A DNA stretch of 64,000 nucleotides from positions 372,001 to 436,000 of the forward strand of contig JAESUZ010004534.1 of the NCBI GenBank assembly GCA_017311185.1. Direction: 5' to 3'. Positions within the stretch are counted from its first letter, which is position 1; each line of letters begins with the position of its first letter. The notes beneath the pieces are model-generated. The model ran no database searches. It was not told the DNA's origin and was given only the letters and a program-made list of their open reading frames with translations. Position numbers and translations under genes: made by a program. This DNA comes from Proteles cristata cristata (taxonomy: Eukaryota > Chordata > Mammalia > Carnivora > Hyaenidae). Below are positions 35,986 to 49,436 of the stretch, piece by piece.

Positions 35986-37860
35986 CAAAAGAGAGTATCC
36001 ACCCCCCTCTCTTTCTCGGCATTCTGTCCTCCACATTCCAGTCCTCAGAGTACCAAGTTTATTTTATAGGCTTTCAAACATTTTGAGCCCCACAAGAACA
36101 CATCTAGTTTGTATATTACCAATGGGATCATATTCTGCTTGCTATGTGTTGACTAAAACCTGAGGTGTTTACCCATCGTACTTTTTAAAAATATTTAATT
36201 ATTTTTTAACCTAAATTGATATCCACACATACTCAAAACCCAAAACATGCATTGGGGCATCAAGTTATCAAAGGGCATCCATGATATTCTTATGTCATTA
36301 AAAACAAAGAAGTAAAAGGACTTATAAACAAAGTTGTTTACCCCTCTTTATTTACATCTGTAGGTTTGGACTTGAGGAGTAAAATAGCAAAACCACAGAC
36401 CCTCTGTCCCCAAAACCTAAGGAAGCAAGTGAAACAGTTAATTATCAGCCCGGAAAAGATTACACCAGCAATAACCACACAAAGGCAAGGCCACAATTTC
36501 ATGCCATTATCTTTGAGTAACAGCTACTAGGAAGGAGGGAGGAAAGCAGAGAGAAAGAGAGAAAATCTTAGAGGGTGGATGCACTCATGAGGCTCATGCC
36601 TTAAGCCTGTTTTCCAGACGTTTAAAAGAAAATAAATTGGAAAAGCAAATCCTAAAACATATCCTCCTCTCCTTCCATTTGAGGAGACCAGACCACGGAA
36701 ACACGCACAGGCCTGAAAAAAGATTTGAAAGCCCAGTGTAGAAGTGACTTGTTCCAGCCATTTTACAAGAAGAAAATAAACTGCTAGGTCTCACCATTTT
36801 ATTTTTCCCAGATAGAAAGAAAGCTTGAGAGTGAAAGGCAAATAATCGTGATTTCCAGAAACAAATCATCTCCCACGATACACAAAACAATTAGCGTAGT
36901 GAGAGTATGAAGAGAAAAGAAGGAAACAGAAGCCAAGCGGGGACAGGCGGTCCTGGGGGCAAGAGCCCCTCTTGTATTCTTTCTCCACACAGAGAAAGAA
37001 TTCCCAAAAAGACAGAATCAGCCTATCTGCCCTCCCCTGGAGCCAATGCAGGGGCAGTGACTGTCTGGAAGAGCCTGTGGATCAGAGGATGCAAACACTT
37101 GGGACTGATGGGTTCTGGCAGCAATAAGGATTTCTGAATAACTGAGCTGAAGAAATATCTGAAGCTTGATCTTCCCAGCATCACTTCCCACAGCCTCAGC
37201 TAATACTTCTGTCCCCGCAAGCCCCTCTTCTCATCCTGAGACAGCAAAACAAAGAGAAGAAAGCCCAGCTGACATTGAAACAGGACTCTCACAAGCAGGC
37301 ATGAAATTCAGGAATCGCTTTCTGACACTGTATTAGAGAGAACAAAAGATCTAGAATAAGAAAGTTAAAAGCAAAGATTCTGACCACCATGGAGCAGATC
37401 TAGAAAGCAGTTAGTCTACATTAAAACGGGTGATAAAAAGACCCGAAGAAAAATATCTGAGAGCAAGAATCTTCAAGTAATCAAAGGCTTTGGGAAGAAC
37501 ATCGATAGGAGCATAAGAATGGAATTCATTCCAAACAGTAGTAAAATGCATGAAAATCTGGAAGACACAGGAAGTAGAAGGGAGGAAAAGTATGTATTTC
37601 TTTTTCCAACAAAACCTGTCAAAAACAATCAGAAAATCTCAGCCAAACAAAACTAAACTTAACTGAAAATTGTGTAAGAAAGCAAAGATTCAAATAAAGT
37701 GTGTGAAACTGGGCCAGATTCTGAGCAATTAGTGGAAAGTGAGAAAGGGGGCATTTACCTTCTGGTTCTGTATACCTCAGAATACTGAGCCCTGGAGGAG
37801 GAAGTATGATCTGAGAACATTACCCAGCTCAACAGTGAACAATATTTTGATAGTCAACAT

Positions 37861-37888
37861 ATTGATTATCAATCTGTTGATTATCAAT
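37861..37888. repeat. Two adjacent 11 bp palindromes, period 15
   Basis: TTGATTATCAA occurs at 37862-37872 and 37877-37887, each a perfect inverted repeat around one base. Confidence 0.9.
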
Positions 37889-37999
37889 GTTCTGGCAAGC
37901 ATGAAAGACCAGTTAGGAGTAAATAAAGCATGCTTTGGCATACAATTGTAGTTTATCATCCATTAAGAAGTTCATCAACAGGCTTCTTTACTATACAAT

Positions 38000-38212
38000 A
38001 TATTTTGTTAATGTTTATTTATTTTTGAAAGAGAGAGACAGACAGAGTGTGAGTGGCAGAGGGGTAGAAAAAGAGGGAGACAGAATCTGAAACAGGCTCC
38101 AGGCTCTGAGTTGTCGGCACAGAGCCTGACGTGGGGCTCAAACTTCTGAACCGTGAGATCGTGACCTGAGCTGAAGTTTGACACTTCACCGATTGAGCCA
38201 CCCAAGGGCCCC
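38000..38212 (-). mobile_element. CAN-SINE, antisense to NALCN
   Basis: Perfect 15 bp target duplication TCTTTACTATACAAT at 37985-37999 and 38213-38227. The body has GAGTTGTCGGCACAGAG and a head ending CCCAAGGGCCCC. This is the last SINE before the pore exon, 3.8 kb away. Confidence 0.95.
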
Positions 38213-38559
38213 TCTTTACTATACAATGTTTTAATGATATGGCATCACCTTGATTAAGTTTTTGAAAAGTAATATTAATTAACTTAACAAGAAATGTGTG
38301 GAAACCATATGTAGAATCATTAATAAATTAATCATAACTAATAAATGGAAAGATAAACATTTCTATGAGATTGGAGAATCAGTTTTTCTTAGATTAACCT
38401 CAGTAAATAAAACAAGAGGATGTTTTGAGGAATTAATACATAAAAGTAAATAAAAGAATTCTGAAAACAAGTTTATGGGGAACACCTAGTAATCCTAACT
38501 TTAAACTCATGATTTTTTAAATTCATTAATCAAATGATTAATTCATTTAAATCATTATT

Positions 38560-39110
38560 AAAGTGAGTGTACAGTTGTTAGGCGATTTGGAGATGAAATA
38601 AATTGATGGAAAAGAATAAAAATTTAGAAATAGAGCTGAAATTATATGAGTATTCTGTTTATGATAAAGGGGGTATTTCAGATTAGTGAAGAAAAGATAG
38701 ATTTTTCTCAATTGTATGTGCTGAGTCAGCTGATCACCTATTAAAACAAAAAATAAGATTAATTCCTACCTCCCTTCTTATACCAAAATAATTTCCGGAT
38801 ACAAACTGATCTAAATGGTGACTTCTGGTTCAGCATATTAAACAATAAAATAAAGAAATTAAAACTACTTCATAAAAGTATGGGTACAGGTATGTACAGT
38901 CTTCCAGTGAGAGAAGTTTTTTACCTTAGATAAAAGAATAACAAATTAGACTACATAGAAATTTAAAATTTATGTTTGCAAAAGTACCACAAATGGATTG
39001 AGGAAAATACCTTAAACATATTTGACAGATAAAAGATCAGTTTTCTTAATTTATAAAGAGCCGGTAGAAACCATTAAAGGGCAAAAGGCGAACAGGATAG
39101 GAAAATGGTG
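38560..39110 (+). mobile_element. Old L1 ORF2 fragment (L1M-type), sense
   Basis: Passages in order: TTTATGATAAAGGGGGTA, TAGATTTTTCTCAATTG, AATTCCTACCTCCCTTC, ACAAACTGATCTAAATGG, AAACTACTTCATAAAAG, TTTTACCTTAGATAAAAG, and ACAAATTAGACTACATAG, as in the 3' third of ORF2 of old L1s. Many indels, no frame. Confidence 0.75.
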
Positions 39111-39309
39111 TTATGTAGAGACAAGTAGCTCAGAGAAAAGAAAGGACTTCCTCCAGCCCTTTGTCCATGGTCCCCTTCTTCACCGTTTCAGTCCTACTCA
39201 TTTCCATCTTGAAAATGACAATCACTTGCCATAATTTTCCCCAAACAGCTCGTGCCTCACCCAAGAAGAATACGTTGGTACTTCTAACTTGCTCATGATA
39301 GCTTTACCA

Positions 39310-39490
39310 CAGTTCTCTTATACACCATGTTTTCCCTTTGCCTTTTCTTAGAGTTGGTCATTTTCATCTTTTTCTTACTACTCTTGATTATAAATTTCTT
39401 AGTAGAAGAAACCATGTCTTTCTCATCTCAGTCCCCAACACATTAAGCCTTCAGTAACCACTAATAACTCATGTTTAAATAAATACACAA
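39310..39490 (-). mobile_element. L2-like relic, antisense
   Basis: Complement L2 3' order: TATAAATTTCTTAGTAG, AACCATGTCTTTCTCATC, CCCCAACACATTAAGCC, TTCAGTAACCACTAATAAC. Confidence 0.6.
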
Positions 39491-40839
39491 GGGGGCCCTT
39501 AAAGGGACACACATTCTGTGCACCATATAAATATAAGTAAGCGTACCTGAGTCACATCTCCAACAATCGCTGGGATGTAAATTTCTGGGTAAGATCTCAA
39601 CGGAACTGATGGACCACCCTTCAGGCAGGCACAAATTAATTTTCAGTCTGTAATTGAAGTATTTCATGGTGCTACCTTTTGTTGGGTTATTCACAGAAGC
39701 AGCTGGAAACATGAATCACGTTGTAACAAAACATTGCTCTCAAATATAATTCACAGCATCTTACAACATGCACTTTCAGGTGGCTGAGCTGTGCAGAAAG
39801 GAATTTTTTTTCTTCTGAGACTCTGAAAAGACTGGAAGATAACCCCAGTGTTCTTGCTCACATTGCTTATCTGTCAGCAACAGGTTACAGTACCCTCACT
39901 CTATGTTCCCTAGCATTTACCGAATGCATAATAGCTGAGTATTCATGAAAGCTAATGCAGTGGATGAAAACAAATTAACTTGGTTAGTGCCCAAGGCAGT
40001 TGAAAGGTACACCTGCTTTTTTTGGTCTCTAGGTACTAAGAGTAAATGTTGGATTTAATCACAAGCCGGCTTGTCATTTTGGGGGAAAGATATCCACGTC
40101 GGGTAAAATTCCCTTTTTACTAGTAGATGTGTTGACTTTTCTTTTTGTACTGTTGGATGTACACACACTTTCACTCTGGTGACGTCTTCATTGAAGAAAA
40201 TACAGCAGTCTGATATTTTTATATGCATTGTCTTTGGAATTTGTGTTCTTTGTCTTTGGATGTAATAAATATTCAACAGAAACACACACGGAGGGGGAAA
40301 ATGATTGTCCTCAATGATAAATTTTGGCATACTTAGGAGGTTAAATGATGCGTTGCAAAATCTGCAGCATTTTTAGGATGAGTTAGGACTAATATTCTCT
40401 TAGGCACCCTGGCAGAGAAAGTATTATATTGTCTGTCCTTGGCAATGCTGATTTCAAGCATTAATAACAACCTACTTCATACTTACATGAACAAAACACA
40501 TTGTAAAGTAATGAGGTTATAAAAAATTAACTCAAGGAGATGTTAAGTGTTTCACACATAGACAATGCAAAAGTGGAAAAATGAATTTTCTACTACAAGA
40601 ATCACTTAATAATTAATTGCTCCTTTGTTCAAATGGGTCCACTGTGTGCTGGGTGTTGAATGTCGTACTCCCAAAACAGTTAATTTAAGTGTCCCTAGGA
40701 AAGGAAACCGCTAAGAGTGTTTACTGTCTGGGGTGCAGCCCGGAAAACAGGAGATTCAAGACCTCCCTGAACACGGAATGCAATACTTGGAAAAAGACTT
40801 TCTTTGGAATCATAATGACTCAGTGGTACTTGTTAGTGC

Positions 40840-40985
40840 CACACATTAACAGAGCGACTTTGAGCTACTCACCGATCATCTTTAAGCCTCCTTTTCCTTA
40901 TCTTCAAAAAGAAAAGTGCAGATTAGATTTTCTGTAGGGTTCATTTTGTCTGTAAGATCCTATCATTGTAACAGAGTTTTTATCT
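40840..40985 (-). mobile_element. MIR relic, antisense
   Basis: Complement MIR order: GCGACTTTGAGCTACTCACC, AAGCCTCCTTTTCCTTATC, then TCTGTAGGGTTC. About 140 bp, moderately diverged. Confidence 0.6.
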
Positions 40986-41120
40986 TGGGCCTGTCCATCT
41001 TTGTAGTATCATGGACCTTATTTCTTGGAATCTGAAAATCCAATTTACATCTTCATTGTACTAAAGCCTATAAAGACATTTTTAAAGAGTCACTAGATTA
41101 CAACTGTCACTTTCTCCAGT

Positions 41121-41139
41121 CATCATCATCATCATCATA
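41121..41139 (+). repeat. (CAT)n microsatellite
   Basis: Six uninterrupted CAT units. Confidence 0.9.
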
Positions 41140-41326
41140 AATCCTCATTAAAAGCATTTATTGACCACTAATGTATATAACATACACAAGTCAGAGATGT
41201 ACATGTAACCATATATTTAATAAGAAAAACTTGTAATAATGGAACTAACCAAAGATCTTTGCAGAGAAAGTATGAGTCTTAGCTTGCCTGGATTTTGTTG
41301 GAATGCTCTATTTTGTTTCTTTTTTC

Positions 41327-41328
41327 AT

Positions 41329-41363
<35 letters not shown>
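41327..41363 (+). repeat. (ATTT)n microsatellite
   Basis: Nine ATTT units, not attached to any recognisable SINE. It lies about 630 bp upstream of the pore exon. Confidence 0.92.
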
Positions 41364-41992
41364 GGTCTTGGCTTCTTTCATGGTCTTGACTCTGCACCTT
41401 GAAAATAATAAATAAAATCATGAAAATATGTTTGTCTTTATTAAGTTTCTTGGTATGGTAATACCATTTAGAAATATTTCTTTTTTAATGAGTCTCATGT
41501 TTTCAATAGAACTGAAATAATTTGAGAGATGGGTACTATAAAAGTAAAATCAAAGCTATTATTCTCATATGCCTGTAGACAATCAATTGTAATTCGCTAT
41601 AAAAATAAGTTGCGCTTAGCAACAGAAAATAAAAATACAGTTATCTGTAGGAAGTCTTAAGTAAATCATTAGCTTGCTTAGAGGGAACAAAAGAAAATCA
41701 AATAAAAAGAGATCCTTTTTTAAATTTTATTTTCTCAACAGTATTTACCACCAACAAGGTTAATATTAATTCAGGGTGATTATTTTAGCTTTCCACACTG
41801 AATAGTTAGATATCAGGCTTTTAGGATCTTTAGTTCTCAGCTCTTTCCCCTCTGTGGAATGAAGGCTGTTCTTTACTCAGTCAGATAAAAATCAATAATG
41901 TTGAGATTGAAGTCCTCAAACAGCACAGACTAGTTTTAAACTGCATGCAAGCCTGAACTGGTGTTTAATGCCTCTATTCTCTTCTTCCATAG

Positions 41993-42169
<177 letters not shown>

Positions 42170-42994
42170 TAATGGGGTGAGCATCAACCGATATCTGGGG
42201 CCTATTTTTAGTGTCAAAACTAGAGTCAGAGAACCAATGTAAAGTAGTCTGGCTGGATGAGGTCTCTTCCAGTCTAAATTTCTATGACTCCAGCTGCTCA
42301 AGGAACTAGATTTAAAATTTGAGTAAGATTAGGGCTCCATCCTATACAAGTGTCTGCTTGAGGGAACACAAGATAAAGCATAATGGAAATCCCATATTCG
42401 AGTACATGTTTAACCATCTCTAAGTGTTTCCAGAACTACGTCATTATTATTGCTGCTGCTATCATTATTATTATTTATCAGGTAGAGACACGCTTTTCAC
42501 TTTTCACTGCTTCCTTTCCAAAGCTGAGATTAAACTGAAGACACACTGCAGACCTCAGGGTGCATTTAGAAGTCAGCTCTGTGTTTCTGAGCTGTGTGAC
42601 TAAAAGAAACGCATGGGGAAAAAAACACAGAGCTACAAATACTGTAAAAAGCATCATGAAAACAAAATACCAGCACTCAGGAAAAATTGACTTCTGTCAC
42701 AAGGAGAATTTTCTTTTCAGTGCATTTCCATTAAACAGAAAGAAAGAAGCTGTGAAATGTGGCCTTGACATACTAAGGGGTGTAATTCTCAGATCTTTCT
42801 AATGGCCAAAGTACAGCTCCTTATAATAAATGTGTGTATACTGAAAGCAAACTTAAGCTCTGTTATGTTCAAAGTTCCAACGTAAGGACCCAAAATGTTA
42901 TCCTTTATCAGAAACACATGAAATTTAAAAAAAAAAAATTGCTGTTGTTAAAAAGCAAAACGCTTCATAATTTCCTTCCTAATATTTGGAACAG

Positions 42995-43100
42995 CCAAGG
43001 TAGGTAATGTTTCTGCTTTACAGATGATGAAACTGAGACTCCGCAGAGTTGAGTAACATACCCAGTGTCATGTACAGTGTAAATGGCTGACGGAGGACGT
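42995..43100 (+). mobile_element. MIR relic
   Basis: ACAGATGATGAAACTGAGACTC followed by AGTTGAGTAACATACCCAG is the standard MIR 3' half (read in short matches). Confidence 0.75.
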
Positions 43101-43581
43101 TCCCATGTCTTCCTGATCTCATCGCCTGTGGTGATGCAGCTACGTTATTATTTCCTAGGATTGTGAAGTGTAACATCATCACTGAAAATGTCTTCCTGGA
43201 ATCAAACCTCTCTCCAAGAGTCACTAAAATAAGACAAATTACTAATGAGCACCAAGATTCCTTCCAGTTCTAAATGTGAACTAAACAGGTGCTTCAGAAA
43301 CTTGATGTGTTCAAGGTGGCATTTGCTAAAGGCAGAGCCTTTCTTTCAACACTGAGATCATCCGTCAAAAGGATGTATAAGGATACATTTTTACATGGTA
43401 GAACCACATAGAAATAGTTCTGGCATGTTACATGGGATGACTTTTACAATATGCACAAAAGGAAAGAACCTTCAGCAGGAGGAATGGAGGCCTGGTTTCC
43501 AGAGCCAAAACTGCCTGTGCTACATGGCACTTAGCCCTGAGGGCCTTGCATCCTCCCTTCTGGGACTTTTAAATCTCTGTT

Positions 43582-43690
43582 ATTCATCCATCCATCCACT
43601 CATTCATCCATTCATCCATCCATACACCCATTTGTGAATTCAACTAATGTTTATTGAGTACCTACTATGTGTTTAAGTTCCTTTAAAGCT
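43582..43690 (+). repeat. Degenerate (ATCC)n tract next to an L2/MIR piece
   Basis: CATCCATCCATCC units with ATTC and CAC variants at 43582-43632, then AATGTTTATTGAGTACCTAC (43648-43667), the common L2/MIR passage. Confidence 0.8.
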
Positions 43691-44314
43691 ATGGAATAGC
43701 TTGAAGACTATTGATCATGAGTTCAAGGTAGGATAGATAGGCTTGAAATCATCTATGTATGGTAATAATCTATCTAATTGTTCTTCTATGAAAATAATAT
43801 ACTTGTTTGTTATCCTCGCAGCAGACATTTGATCATTTAGTGAGAGTCTCACACAATATGAAAGCAAGAAGAAAAATGACTCAACCAAGTAAACTGTTTA
43901 CCAAAGCAATTTTTTTCAAGTGAACTATAGCGATCACTAAGATAATGAAATAAAATATTAATTCTGGTACGTACACTTCTTGGGCAGTCTGAATCTTCCT
44001 TATGGGGCCAAGAAACATAGCATTAACAGTGAAACACTGAAGCACTTCCAAGGACCCCCCCTGCTTCACCTGCGCCCCTGGGAGTCCACAGAGCACATCT
44101 GGAAAACCCGTATGTAATTCTGCGGTTCCAGTCTACCGACTGAAGTATCTGCCCAAAACATTTATTATAACTTTTTCCATTATGATTTCCAAAACGCAGT
44201 TCTGAGTTCAAACTATAAATTGAAATAGTTTCTTCTTGTGTTCATAATCATTTTCAAATCTGTAAAGGAAGGAGGGCCCTTTGGTAAATAAGGCAGAAGT
44301 ACTTGAAAGTCTAG

Positions 44315-44440
44315 ATTGAGGCTCCAGCTCCGCTGGCCACTGGATGTGTGACTTTGGAAGAATCAGACAACTTCTCTTACCTCTCTGTCACGTTGTATCT
44401 GGAAATGAAGGTCATAATGCCCCACATGCCCGCTTTCCAA
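44315..44440 (-). mobile_element. MIR relic, antisense
   Basis: Complement MIR order: CCAGCTCCGCTGGCCACTGG, GTGTGACTTTGGAAGAATC, ACCTCTCTGTCACG, then ATGAAGGTCATAATGCC. Confidence 0.7.
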
Positions 44441-45514
44441 GATGCCATCTACATGGGACCCATATTTGGGGGGCGTTTTAGCCATAGAACAGGAAGACCA
44501 TCACAGCTAACGCCAACATTGAGTTTAAATAAGACGGTGTGTGCATTTAAAACTGTACATTAATAAACGCTAAAAATTTAATATGTTCAGATGCATTTAA
44601 TTTATAGAAGTAAAGTATTACTGATCAGTTTAAAGCATCATTGATGCTTATTCCTAGACCGAGTCCTTCTCTGCCTTAATCTTTCCTTCTTTCCCCACAC
44701 CCTCTCTCCCAGATAACAACTAGGATGTATTTGATATGAATCTATCTTCCAGTTTTAAATCATACTTTACTGCATTTAACAGTGTCATTAACTATAGGAA
44801 GACTCTTATTTTGTTTAACATTAACAAGGAACAACAATTAAACTGTCCATGTAGATGATAAGTTGCATTGCCAGTTTCAGGCTGTTAAAATGTAAAAATA
44901 AACATGTGTCCTAAAATCAATGAAATGCAGTAGTTTCCCACATATATATGTATCCACCAAAACATGTAGTGCTTTAAATTTAAGGTTATAATCTGCAAAC
45001 ATTTTATGCCATTAGTTTTTAAGATTTATGTTATTTTCTAGTCTGAGAAGCTCCGCTTCAGTACCCTGATGGCCGTACCTGGGGGACATGTCCCTGTGCA
45101 CTTCTCTCACTGCTATGACCACACACCACGTTGAGGCCACATCACACCTGATCATTGTTTCCCTCCTAAAGATCATTAGTAGCAGCAATTTTCCGAGTAA
45201 ATGGGATCAAACTCTACACACATTCCCTAAATACTGTTTTTGAAATATCTTTACTCTAATGCACATCAAGTTCATTAGCATATATAGTCATGAATATATG
45301 GACTATGACCGACTGCCGTATTTGTTTATTGGTCCTTCCTGGTGGATTCTTCGGTTGTTTTCCTAAGAATTTTAGGAAATTTTGCTCTCATAATGTTGCA
45401 ACTAATACGTGTGTACAATGTGTCCAGTTGTGGGAGTGTTGCTCTAGGATCCATGCCAGAAAGTAGAATTCTGGATCCTGGATCCTGCCCAGATGGCTCT
45501 GTAGAGTGGGTCTG

Positions 45515-45710
45515 CAAGCCCATATATCCAATCTAGCCCACAGGCTTTATTTATACAGCCCTTGAGCAACGCACAGGAGTGGTTTGTGCATTTTTAAATT
45601 ACTATGTAACTATGCACAAAATATCATCAGTATTGCCTCTTGGCCCCCAAAGCCTAAACTGTTTACTGTCTGGACCTTACATTTGCCGAGCCTTGTTCAA
45701 CGGGCAAGTT
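45515..45710 (+). mobile_element. Non-autonomous DNA transposon relic (hAT-like, family uncertain)
   Basis: Short ordered matches to a common mammalian MER-type element: ATCTAGCCCACAGGC, GCATTTTTAAATTAC, CCCCCAAAGCCTAAACTG, TTTACTGTCTGGACC, and TTGCCGAGCCTTG near the end. Terminal repeats are not clear and no transposase is present. Confidence 0.55.
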
Positions 45711-45829
45711 CCACTGGCTCACCCTCCCAAGTGCCGCAGTGGAGAATCCCGTGTTCTTCTATCCTCACGTATAGTTGATGTTGTCAGGCTTAAGATTTTG
45801 ACAGTCTAATGAGTTGGATAGTAATGTCA

Positions 45830-46240
45830 AGTGGCTTTAGGCTTGCATTTTTGCATTTCAGCAATTGTTGATAAGGGAGCACTTCTTCATATGCTAGCTA
45901 ACTGGCCATCTTTGTGACTCCCCCAATTGTACTGTAAGCTTTACCTGTTTTTCTAAAGGCTAGTTGGTCTTTTTGAAATGCATTTCTTGGAGTAGGTAGT
46001 AGTCCCTGACTCTTGTAGGAATTGCAAATTTTCTCTATTAAGCAGCATTTTGTTACTTTAATTTGTTTCTGATGCTTTTGACACTATATTTTGACATGGT
46101 CAAAATCAACCGTTTTGCACTTAGGGTCAATATTTTTTCTGGACTCATGCATAGGAAATTCTTTCCCACCCTGAGGTAGGAAAAATATTCTCCTCTGTCT
46201 TCTAATTGTTTCAAATTTCTGGACTTTAAGGAATCTTAAC
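45830..46240 (-). mobile_element. Old L1 (L1ME-like) ORF2 fragment, antisense
   Basis: The + strand resembles the complement of the L1 ORF2/3' passage, from GCATTTTTGCATTTCAGC through CATATGCTAGCTAACTGGCC, to GGAAATTCTTTCCCACCCTG and AAATATTCTCCTCTGTCTTC. No frame survives. Confidence 0.6.
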
Positions 46241-46424
46241 GTACTGCTTGTATATAGAGTGAGCCAGATAAAATACACAGCTGCAAGAAAACTCAAATTG
46301 GTTTTTCTCAACCAGATTTATGTTAAGTGTTTTAAGCTTTGAGGTATTTGGTTGGATTCTCTGATTATGAAATCTAAAGCCAAAAGTACATCTACTCAGA
46401 TTAAGTTTATAAATGATTTTTTAA

Positions 46425-46604
46425 TTAAAGTTTTTAAAATTTATTTCTTTATTTTGAGAGAGAGAGAGCGTGAGAGAGAATCCCAAGCAGGCTCTACACT
46501 GTCAGCATGAAGCGCAATGTGGGGCTCAAACCCATGAACCACGAGATCATGACCTGAACCAAAACCAAAAGTCGACCATTTAACCAACTGAGCCACCCAA
46601 GCTC
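46425..46604 (-). mobile_element. CAN-SINE, shortened, antisense to NALCN
   Basis: About 180 bp, missing the GGGGCAGAGAGAG part of the body (GCGTGAGAGAGAATCCCAAGC directly joined). Flanks AAATGATTTTTTAA and ACATGATTTTTTTT are a probable target duplication. It is the nearest SINE downstream of the pore exon, 4.3 kb away. Confidence 0.88.
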
Positions 46605-48918
46605 ACATGATTTTTTTTTAAGGAGAGCTGATCAATTCAGTGAAAGAAAGCACTCCACAAGACATTAAATCTGAGTGTCACTTTCATACTGTACTACCCA
46701 AGAAGTCTTGGGACCGAATTCACTTCCCCAGTTCATTGGAGATTTTGCCTAAAACGCAATTAGCGGTTGCTCTGCTTCTCTGAACATCCTCCAACCCACA
46801 ATCACTATGACAGGCTCTACCATGTTAGCTCAATCTGATATAGCCCAGTTTTCCTAATCTCAACCACTATGTCTAAGTACTAACCTACATCCTGGCCAGC
46901 CTGGGAAAGAGCTCATCCTTTCCCCTTTTTGACCCTACACTTAATACAGAAGTAAGACTAGTAAGCACAGACCAACCAACCAACAAATAAATCCTGTGAT
47001 TTCAGACCTAATGATACAAGTGATAAGAGGCTCTGGCTTGCATTCTATTAGTGTCCATGTAATAAACTTCTGACTCCCACTCATTCCAGCCCTACGTAAT
47101 CTGAAATAGTTAAAATATTGGCAGTAAAACAGCTGGAGACAGTCTGTGGATTGACAGATAAAATAGGTGGATGGAGGCCCTAGGCCTGTGTTAAATATGC
47201 ATCACATCCCCTTAAAATCCCAACACTTATAAGTTAAAATCTGTATTCCATAAGCATGTCTTTAGGCTTGAACTTAATTAAAATGAACATTTTTTTTCTT
47301 AAATTGGATGCTTCTTTTTGCAAAATACTACAAAGCATTTTAAGCCAAATGAAAAAAAAATGTCCACATAAATATACAAGCTCTGATTTGTTTTTTATCC
47401 ACACTGGCCAAGCGGGGCTGAGCAAGCCAGGGAGTCCCTGATTTAGTCTTTTCAAGGACAGGCATATGCCAGGCAGCAAAACAAGAAGAAAAAAAAAAAT
47501 GTTTGGCTGCAGTTTGTTCTGGAATAAAAAGCAGCAGGCTATTCCATCGCCCCCTGGGGGCACCAATTTGTCAGCCCACAATGAAAATCAAGCTTAAGTG
47601 TATAGCAAATGCATATTCATAACCATTATCTATTGTCTCTTTAAAATGTCTCTCTCATCCGCCAGGTATTTATTCCCTATTTCTGACCTGGCTGATTGCG
47701 GCTTGCCCAGTGCTTGTGAAATCCATCTTTTCCCCCCACTTTTGCCAATGATTAGGGGATAAGGACTATTGAAGACTTATCCAGTTGAAAGACTTTATTT
47801 TTTTTTTGCTCAGTGTTTTTCCCTTTATTATTGTTTCAAAGGAAAACTCTGTGATGTGAATACTGAAAGAGAGAAAATGTAATTAAGCGTTCATTGTGGA
47901 TAGTCTTTTTGTTACCTTTGAAGTGCTTAAATTAACACAGCAATCTCTTGATTTTGCTTCTGTAGTGGCAGCTTTCTGAGAATAGTCATATTTTGCAGAC
48001 AAAAATGGCATTCCAAAGTGTAAATTAAATAACTTGATTTTATAGAATTCATTTAAAAGTGCATCTGTGTTGAACGTATCCCATTTTACATTGTTCTGAT
48101 TGCGTTTGACTTTGTGTTGACCTGTGTAAAACAATGAGATCGTTTCCAACTGCAGCTTGAGAGACAACTTAGGATAGAGTGTGATTCTAAATGGTAAAAA
48201 GCAAAAAGAAAAACATAGGATTACGGGGTGTTGACCAGGTGCCTGCTGTGCTCCTATTATATGATTGAAAATAATTTTTAAAAAAGGAATGATTAATAAA
48301 GTTCACTGTAGAGAGAGAAATAAGAGTAAAGGTGACATTTCAGCTAATGGACTATTGTTAAGTCGCATAATAAGGAAAAGAAAGTAGTAAAAGTAAACTT
48401 TAAAGAAATGGGAAGGGAACGGCGAAGGTGTCGAGGGTAAGCACAGGACTGTATGCAGTTAGAGAGAATGCAAAATAGAGGTAGACATTCGCAGCCGAGA
48501 AAACCCACTTGGAAAATAGTAAGGCTACTCTCTTCCCAAGGCAACCATGACTCTCAGGAGTCTGAGTCATGCTGACCCCGAAGCTGAGTTTCCAGCAGAG
48601 AGGAAGAGAACCCTGGTGTGCTGGGCGAGATGGTCTTGTCGCAACAAAACCGTAGGCAGTAACGATACTGGGGAAGACACCTGCTTCTGTAATTTATCGA
48701 ATTGTGCTGAAATGTGTTCCGAGTAAAAGGAAGGAAAACAGACTAATTATCTGTGGTTGAATGAATAAAACTTAAACCATAGCAGATACCTAGCAAACCC
48801 TTAGCTCAGGAGGATCTGGCTTTTTCCATGGAAGGTAAGGAGTGAGAGAGGTGGTTGGAGAAGGACAGAGAGGTCATAGGATTCGATGGTAGCTGAACAC
48901 CTGTTAAGACACTGGGCA

Positions 48919-49332
48919 GCAAGTGTGCATCCACGGACGAATGGATCAAGAAGATGTGGTTTATCTATACCATGGAATACTACACGGCAGCGAGAAAGAA
49001 TGAAACCTGGCCATGTGTAGCAACATGGATGGGACTTGAGGGTGTTATGCTGAGCGAAATGAGTCAGGCAGAGAAGGACAAATACCATATGTTTGCACGT
49101 ATAGGAGGATTAGGAGGAACTTAACTGAGGACCATGGGGAGAAGAAGGGGAGAAATGGTGGGGGAAAGGGAGAGAGGCAAACCATGAGAGATTCTTGAAT
49201 GCTGAGAACAAACTGAGGACTCATGGGTGTGGGGGAGGGGAGATGGGCATGGGGGACCACTTGTGGGGATGAGCACCAGGTGTTATATGGAAACCAACCT
49301 GACAATAAACTATCTGTAAAAAAAAAAAAAAA
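48919..49332 (+). mobile_element. L1 3' end with intact 3' UTR and poly-A, 5' truncated
   Basis: Begins within ORF2 (ATGGATCAAGAAGATGTGG at about 48941, matching [16 protein letters not shown]) and runs through the ORF2 end. A G-rich 3' UTR follows, with GGTGTGGGGGAGGGGAG, then CACCAGGTGTTATATGG, ACAATAAAC and an A tail at 49318-49332. It is close in sequence to the copy at 1783-2532. No convincing target duplication was found. The intact 3' end suggests a fairly young insertion. Confidence 0.93.
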
Positions 49333-49381
49333 GAATACAGTTTACACTATGGAAAAAAATAAATAAAATTAACTGTATTTT

Positions 49382-49436
49382 GGAAGGAAGGAAGGAAGGA
49401 AGGAAGGAAGGAAGGAAGGAAGGAAGGAAGGAAGGA
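49382..49436 (+). repeat. (GGAA)n microsatellite
   Basis: Nearly 14 uninterrupted GGAA units, 50 bp after the L1 poly-A tail. Likely length-polymorphic. Confidence 0.96.

Noticed and set aside
41121..41363. Regular repeats that might suggest a CRISPR-like array
   Set aside because: These are simple CAT and ATTT microsatellites without spacers, in a mammalian intron.
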